NCBI RefSeq assembly: GCF_012844305.1
Contig: NZ_JABANE010000077.1
Location: 1-41,703 of the forward strand
Direction: 5' to 3'
Source: Flammeovirga aprica JL-4
GTDB taxonomy: Bacteria; Bacteroidota; Bacteroidia; Cytophagales; Flammeovirgaceae
DNA length: 41,703 nt
Shown: positions 37,020 to 41,703 of the stretch, piece by piece
How positions within the stretch are numbered: the first letter of the stretch is position 1
How the letters are laid out: each line of letters begins with the position of its first letter
Position numbers and translations under genes: made by a program
Notes under the pieces: generated by a model
Database searches by the model: none
Seen by the model: the letters and a program-made list of their open reading frames with translations, nothing else
Told to the model about the DNA's origin: nothing

Positions 37020-37143
37020 CGTACGCTAAGTAAGTTGATCAAACGGACGTCCCTTAAAAAATTGTGAAGGGTTTCGATTAACTTCAATTGCTAATTATTA
37101 GAACAGAACATAGTACATAATTAATTTTAATTAAGATATAGAG

Positions 37144-37180
37144 AAAAAACTCTCCATACAAATAATATGCATGGAGAGTT
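37144..37180 (-). terminator. Rho-independent terminator of the GH26-like gene
   Basis: On the minus strand AACTCTCCAT (37180-37171) pairs with ATGGAGAGTT (37157-37148) and is followed by a T run down to 37144. It lies about 30 bases after the stop of the enzyme gene. The remaining bases, 37020-37143, must hold the promoter of the regulator gene; no clear element was found. Confidence 0.88.
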
Positions 37181-37212
37181 ATGATTATTTTAATATGTAA
37201 TTCATATTACAA

Positions 37213-40200
37213 CTATTCTATAATTACTTTTTTCATCAACTCATTGTTGATTTTCAGGATATAAAGACCGCTTGTCATTTGTGAAACATCAATAGAATAT
37301 CCTTTCTGCTCTTTCATCAGTACTCCTTGAGAAGAGTACAGTTGCATAGTAGGTACTTCCTTCATTCCTTTAATGCGTAAAGTATGATGAACAGGGTTAG
37401 GATAAAGAACAACCTCTATATTTTCCAGCTCTTCTTTTAATGAAACTTCCCTTGCATTGCTTGCATCATCAAACAATTCACTTGAAATCGACGGACTTCC
37501 TAGCAACCAGAAATCAGAGTTTGTTTCTTCTAACCATAAGGCTTTAATAGCAGGGTTCGCTTCAATTCTTGTGTCACCCCAATACCCTTCAGCGTATGGA
37601 CTTGCCCATTTTGCTTGAGTATTCCAGTTGGCATTGATATAAGTGACAGAGCGAATAACATCATCATTAGCATGAATGTAATCTAAGAATGGAGTAAACC
37701 ATCTGTCCCATGCTTCCTGAGCATCATAATTACCAAACCATGTACCTGGAGCGAACTGCTCTTCTGCTGCACTCAAACCTTCTGTGAAAAGTGTTTTGGC
37801 ACCTTCGTAAGTATAACCTGTCGCTGCTCTTGATATCATGCTTGGCGTAGGATCGTATTCTGAAATTTCTAAATCATATCCTTGAGGAGTTGCCTCTGCA
37901 ATCATCACTGGCTTATTGTGTTCTCTCGCAAAAGCAAGCATTTCATCTGCTAAATCATCTTGATTTGGAAGATTAGGCACATCATCAAACCCGAAGTAGT
38001 TCGATGCTTCAGTTGGTGAAATAAACCATGAAATACCACACCAATCCACATACTCATCACCTGGATACCAACCTGAAATGTCTTCTCTAGCGGCTGCTAA
38101 GTTTCCATCGTAACCGAAGTAACCGTCCAATACATCATCAACAGGTGAAGTAGATGATTGCCAAACATACGCCACATTATTTACTCCTCTTGCATTCATA
38201 CCATCTACAATATGACGCCATGCCGCTTTGTATTCTTCTTGCTTATGATACCCTGCCGGATAGTTACCACCTGCAGTTTCTTGAGAATTCCAACGACCAT
38301 CAAATTCGTAACCTATTCTTAAATAGATTTTCTTATCAGGGAAAGTATTACAGAATAAAGCTAATTTATCGATGTGCTGTTCGTATTGTCCGTTGGCAAT
38401 ACCTTGCAATCCATTCAGATTCCAGTTTTCTGTAATTGACATTGCCATAATCAAAGCAGATTGATCCCAGCCTAATGCTGTACTTGATGCATTCAATGGT
38501 CCTGATCCCCAGTCTGTATCTACATCCGTAAAATTACCATCATTGTCCATACCTGTCGCACCATAGTTGATACCGTAGTTATCTTGCGTCAACATAAAGA
38601 AAGATACATAAGCAACGGCCGCTGCAGGCTCAGGCATATTACCTTCTCTGTAACCCGACATTGCTGCTAAATCCTGACCAATTGCCAGCATTGTCTTTCC
38701 ATTTTTAGGTGTGAATTTTCCTTCAATTTTATCCCCTTGAACAGGTACTGCTTGTGTAGTAGCAGAAGTCTCTGTACCCAAATCTCCAGAGCCTTCTGCA
38801 TTAATCGCGTACACATTCACATAATAATTCGTTTCAGCCTCGAGGTTATTGATCGTTGTCTGAGTAGAAGTTGTAGTTACTGAATCTGTATAGTTGCCTG
38901 AAGCCACACTATATTTCACTACATAGCTTTCCGCATCACTAGCCGATGACCAGCTTACATTGATAGACGACGATGAATTACTACTTGCTGCTATATTTTG
39001 AGGAATCCCTGGTAATACTCCTTCTACTGGAGGTGGAGTCGTAGTTCCGCAATCTCCTGTTGTTAAAATCTGATATAAGTTCGCATCACCATTCTGGAAC
39101 TGACCTGATGTAATCCAGCTGTTCCATTGCTGTGCTATGTAAGGATTTTGCTGTACTCTTGTATCACCCCAATATCCATTTCCTGCATCGGGCCACATCC
39201 ATTGTTCTTGTGATTGCCAATCTGCATTGATATAAGAAATAGCTCTAATCACATCCTCGTTCCCTTCAATAAATGGCTTTAATTGATCTTCAAAATACTG
39301 ATTCCACATTGCCTCACCGGTCATTGGTGTTTTTAGACCAGGGTTGTCATAAGTTGTGAATGTATTTTCATCAAAATCATAATACTGAGCAGAAACTTCA
39401 GCCATCATCACTGGCTTTTGCTTGTTTCTCGCCATATCCAATAAGAATTGTAAGTTTGGACCATTGAAACCTTCATCATAGAAGAAGAAAGACAAACCGA
39501 TATAATCCACATACTCATCACCTGGATACCATGCATCAATAGGGTTTGAATTATATGTAAAACCATAAGCTGCTGACTGCCATACATACGCTACATTTTC
39601 AACGCCTTGTGCATTCAATCGGTCTACTAAATAACGGTAAGCATTGATGTATTTTGTAGGATCATAGAAGTTCCATGTCCCATCAAATTCATAACCTATT
39701 CTTAAGAAGAATGGCGTTGTAGGGTTAGCTTTCGCAAAGTTGGCAAATTTATCAATAGATGCATCATATACACCATTGACCACATCAGTCAAACCGTTTG
39801 GATGATCTTCTCCTTTTCCATCATTGTCTTCAACCATATATAATCCAATCGCTACCGCTGCTGAAGGGTATTTATCGATACCACATTGAATACACATATC
39901 ACCACTTCCATAATTATTGATGTTTTCCAAACCAGCAAAATCATAAATGTTTGTATAGTTTGTGAAACCTCCAATTGCTGGGAACTGTCCTGTGTTTACA
40001 TACTCATCGATAGAGTTATTGTCTTGTCCTAAGAACATTAATATTTTTCCATTCTTAGGTGTAAACTTACCAGAAACTTTACCTTGTTCATCAGCCGTAC
40101 CACCGTTACAGCTTGATCTGATTTTCTGTACAGGATTAGACTGTTTCGTTGCTGTAGCATTCGATGCTGTTAGCGTGTAAACATAAGTGATGTCTTCTGT

Positions 40201-41091
40201 AGGATTGTTTTCTGAGTAAGAAAGTCCTGTTACTACAATATTATCATTAGAAAGTGTAGTGTTTCCATCTTTTGTTGTGATGTTTAATGAATAAGCTGTC
40301 GCATTAGTTACGCTGTTCCATTCAACTACCCAACCATTACCTTCATCTCTAGATGAAAGTGAAACATTGCCAAGTTCATCCACAGGAATATCATCTTTTT
40401 CCGTCGTGGCTTGAAGCGCATTTGATCTAGACGATTTTAAACTACCACTGTAAGCCAACACTTCAAAAGTGTAAGTAGTATTGCTTGACAAGTTTTGATT
40501 GTTGTAAGAAGTAACATTAGCACCTACTGTAGCTACTAAACTGTTATTTCTGTAAATTTCAAAACCTTCTTCATCAGAACTGTTATCGTTCCACTGAAGA
40601 CCTACTGAAGTTGTTGTTACTGAAGTCGACACCAAATTAGAAGGTGCTGCAGGAGCTGTGCTTTGCTCCTCTTCCGTTGTTACTTGAAGTGTGTTTGATT
40701 TTGACGATTTTAAACTACCATTGTAAGCTAATACTTCAAAAGAATAGGTCGTACTGCTTGATAAGTTTTGACTCGTATAAGAAGTAACATTAGCACCTAC
40801 TGTAGCTACTAGACTGTTATTTCTATAAATTTCAAAACCTTCTTCATCAGAACTGTTATCATTCCATTGAATACTTACTGAAGTTGTTGTTACTGAAGCA
40901 GACACCAAATTTGAAGGTGCTGCAGGAGGATTATCTGGCTCATTTGTTTCATTACATCCTCCCGATTGAGCTTGTGATGCACTTTCCCAGCATCTTCCAC
41001 ATGCTTCATAAGGATGTGACGGTGGACAATTTTGAGCATACGCACCCAAGACTACTAGTGTAGTAAAAAAAAGTAACGTTAGTCTTTTCAT
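37213..41091 (-). CDS. Secreted enzyme with two GH26-like catalytic domains and T9SS type A sorting domain
   Basis: Domain order in 1292 residues: signal peptide (1-20); four-cysteine module (22-46); three fibronectin-III domains (about 57-141, 147-231, 240-327); first catalytic domain (342-670); a fourth fibronectin-III domain (693-780); second catalytic domain (789-1200); type A sorting domain (1224-1292, LYPNPVHHTL). Each catalytic domain has a barrel pattern like GH26: FLRIGYEFDGTWN with probable acid/base Glu468 and VMMAEVSAQ with probable nucleophile Glu565. The second copy has YLRIGYEFDGRWN (Glu929) and VMIAEATPQ (Glu1066). The residue before the acid/base is Tyr rather than the His usual in GH26, so the family call is not certain. 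The likely substrate is a beta-mannan, beta-glucan or xylan. It should be displayed on the cell surface. Confidence 0.75.
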   Translation of the reverse strand: MKRLTLLFFTTLVVLGAYAQNCPPSHPYEACGRCWESASQAQSGGCNETNEPDNPPAAPSNLVSASVTTTSVSIQWNDNSSDEEGFEIYRNNSLVATVGANVTSYTSQNLSSSTTYSFEVLAYNGSLKSSKSNTLQVTTEEEQSTAPAAPSNLVSTSVTTTSVGLQWNDNSSDEEGFEIYRNNSLVATVGANVTSYNNQNLSSNTTYTFEVLAYSGSLKSSRSNALQATTEKDDIPVDELGNVSLSSRDEGNGWVVEWNSVTNATAYSLNITTKDGNTTLSNDNIVVTGLSYSENNPTEDITYVYTLTASNATATKQSNPVQKIRSSCNGGTADEQGKVSGKFTPKNGKILMFLGQDNNSIDEYVNTGQFPAIGGFTNYTNIYDFAGLENINNYGSGDMCIQCGIDKYPSAAVAIGLYMVEDNDGKGEDHPNGLTDVVNGVYDASIDKFANFAKANPTTPFFLRIGYEFDGTWNFYDPTKYINAYRYLVDRLNAQGVENVAYVWQSAAYGFTYNSNPIDAWYPGDEYVDYIGLSFFFYDEGFNGPNLQFLLDMARNKQKPVMMAEVSAQYYDFDENTFTTYDNPGLKTPMTGEAMWNQYFEDQLKPFIEGNEDVIRAISYINADWQSQEQWMWPDAGNGYWGDTRVQQNPYIAQQWNSWITSGQFQNGDANLYQILTTGDCGTTTPPPVEGVLPGIPQNIAASSNSSSSINVSWSSASDAESYVVKYSVASGNYTDSVTTTSTQTTINNLEAETNYYVNVYAINAEGSGDLGTETSATTQAVPVQGDKIEGKFTPKNGKTMLAIGQDLAAMSGYREGNMPEPAAAVAYVSFFMLTQDNYGINYGATGMDNDGNFTDVDTDWGSGPLNASSTALGWDQSALIMAMSITENWNLNGLQGIANGQYEQHIDKLALFCNTFPDKKIYLRIGYEFDGRWNSQETAGGNYPAGYHKQEEYKAAWRHIVDGMNARGVNNVAYVWQSSTSPVDDVLDGYFGYDGNLAAAREDISGWYPGDEYVDWCGISWFISPTEASNYFGFDDVPNLPNQDDLADEMLAFAREHNKPVMIAEATPQGYDLEISEYDPTPSMISRAATGYTYEGAKTLFTEGLSAAEEQFAPGTWFGNYDAQEAWDRWFTPFLDYIHANDDVIRSVTYINANWNTQAKWASPYAEGYWGDTRIEANPAIKALWLEETNSDFWLLGSPSISSELFDDASNAREVSLKEELENIEVVLYPNPVHHTLRIKGMKEVPTMQLYSSQGVLMKEQKGYSIDVSQMTSGLYILKINNELMKKVIIE
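40378..40923 (-). repeat. Tandem duplication encoding fibronectin-III domains 1 and 2
   Basis: Two 273-bp units in the GH26-like gene are nearly identical in DNA (for example AGCTACT at 40804 and 40531, with long matching runs around the NDNSSDEEGFEIYRNNSL segment). Such similarity at silent positions points to a recent duplication. Confidence 0.85.
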
Positions 41092-41703
41092 TTCAATTTT
41101 GATTATTTCATTTCATTTAATACAAACTAGAAATCCGGTGAAATGGACTTCTAAATTTCATAGCTAGAATGAGCATTGAAACTCATTTAAAATAAGGCGA
41201 TAGTTGTTCTAACCTTATGACTCAAACTTAACAGATGCGTAATGAAGAAAATAATATTTTAGTACTACTAGAGTTACAGCAATCAATTCTTCATTTTGAG
41301 CAGTTTTGACGTACACCTTTTGTTTTTGGGGCAAATACATGGGTTTTATGTACTACATCGATGCTTCATAAACACTATTAAGACATCGTTTTAAATGAAA
41401 TTGCTATTATTTCAATGAAGTAGGATTGAAGTAGTTTTCAAGTTGTATACAACATTTTCAATATGAAACTGATTGTAAACCACTTAACGACTGATAAAAC
41501 GACTTTATTTATTTTAGAATACTACCAAAAGCATTTGTAAAACAGATAATTTAAAGCTTACCTAACAATGCGATCAGTACTTTAAGTACTGTAACAAAAG
41601 AAATGGCTCAAAAATTTCGTGCACCATGACTGAACCTTAGGTTTGTATATCAATCATTACTTGTAATATTCCAAGAAGGAGGTTTACTTAGTAAGAGGGT
41701 TTA
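41092..41703. other. Gene-free upstream region of the GH26-like gene
   Basis: No convincing coding frame occurs on either strand in these 612 bases. On the minus strand TAAGTTTG at 41230-41223 fits the Bacteroidota -7 element but has no good -33 partner. AATGAG at 41168 and CTCATT at 41182 form a small hairpin. AAGGAGGT at 41676-41683 looks like a ribosome site on the plus strand for a gene that would start beyond the window. Confidence 0.5.
41581..41606 (+). repeat. Second copy of the dispersed repeat end seen at 11021-11046
   Basis: TTTAAGTACT, three variable bases, then ACAAAAGAAATGG, matching 11021-11046 at 23 fixed positions. The similarity stops on both sides. The bases just before (AGTAC) make the left part nearly palindromic. 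It may be one end of the same mobile element family. Confidence 0.65.

Noticed and set aside
41607..41703. Start of a transposase gene at the right edge
   Set aside because: The nearby ATG frame stops after a few codons and no further frame is visible before the window ends; only a ribosome-site-like AAGGAGGT is seen.

Overview
The window reads as AT-rich chromosomal DNA of a gliding or surface-living member of the Bacteroidota, most likely a marine Cytophagales of the Flammeovirga type. The genus is inference. The phylum rests on type IX secretion (T9SS) C-terminal sorting domains of both types (A and B), a PorP/SprF protein, PKD-rich giant proteins, a periplasmic propeller/Y_Y_Y/LuxR regulator, and the scarcity of Shine-Dalgarno sites. 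There are no tRNA, rRNA, CRISPR or intact IS genes.

Region 1 (1-28113, all minus strand) is a nine-gene surface-protein locus, read from right to left. It starts with a 2080-residue PKD adhesin carrying a DUF2341-like head and a gliding-type (type B) sorting domain. Next come a PorP/SprF outer-membrane partner with an unusual coiled coil plus SPOR-like tail, a predicted outer-membrane beta-barrel, and a 1647-residue secreted protein with a long helical insert. A GLUG/beta-helix lipoprotein follows. After a 160-bp hairpin-forming repeat come a fibronectin-III protein, a secreted phage tail-collar-like protein, a 2323-residue PKD/Ig protein with a type A sorting domain, and an unfinished secreted protein. 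Within each half, genes overlap or lie 1-28 bases apart. This looks like one T9SS-dependent surface structure or adhesin assembly, comparable with sprB-sprF but larger.

Region 2 (28382-31397, minus strand) holds a short unit (small membrane protein and TlpA-like thioredoxin with a clear terminator) and an ABC ATPase-permease-GntR operon of the YtrA type. The operon is preceded by a palindrome that closely matches the known YtrA operator.

Region 3 (31438-41703) holds an EF-hand lipoprotein, a divergently transcribed lipoprotein with one haem-binding motif, a membrane-bound propeller/LuxR regulator, and a 1292-residue secreted enzyme with two GH26-like catalytic domains. The EF-hand lipoprotein and the enzyme share a small four-cysteine module (three copies in all), which I do not recognise as a named domain. 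The last 0.6 kb has no gene but carries a second copy of the repeat end seen at 11021.
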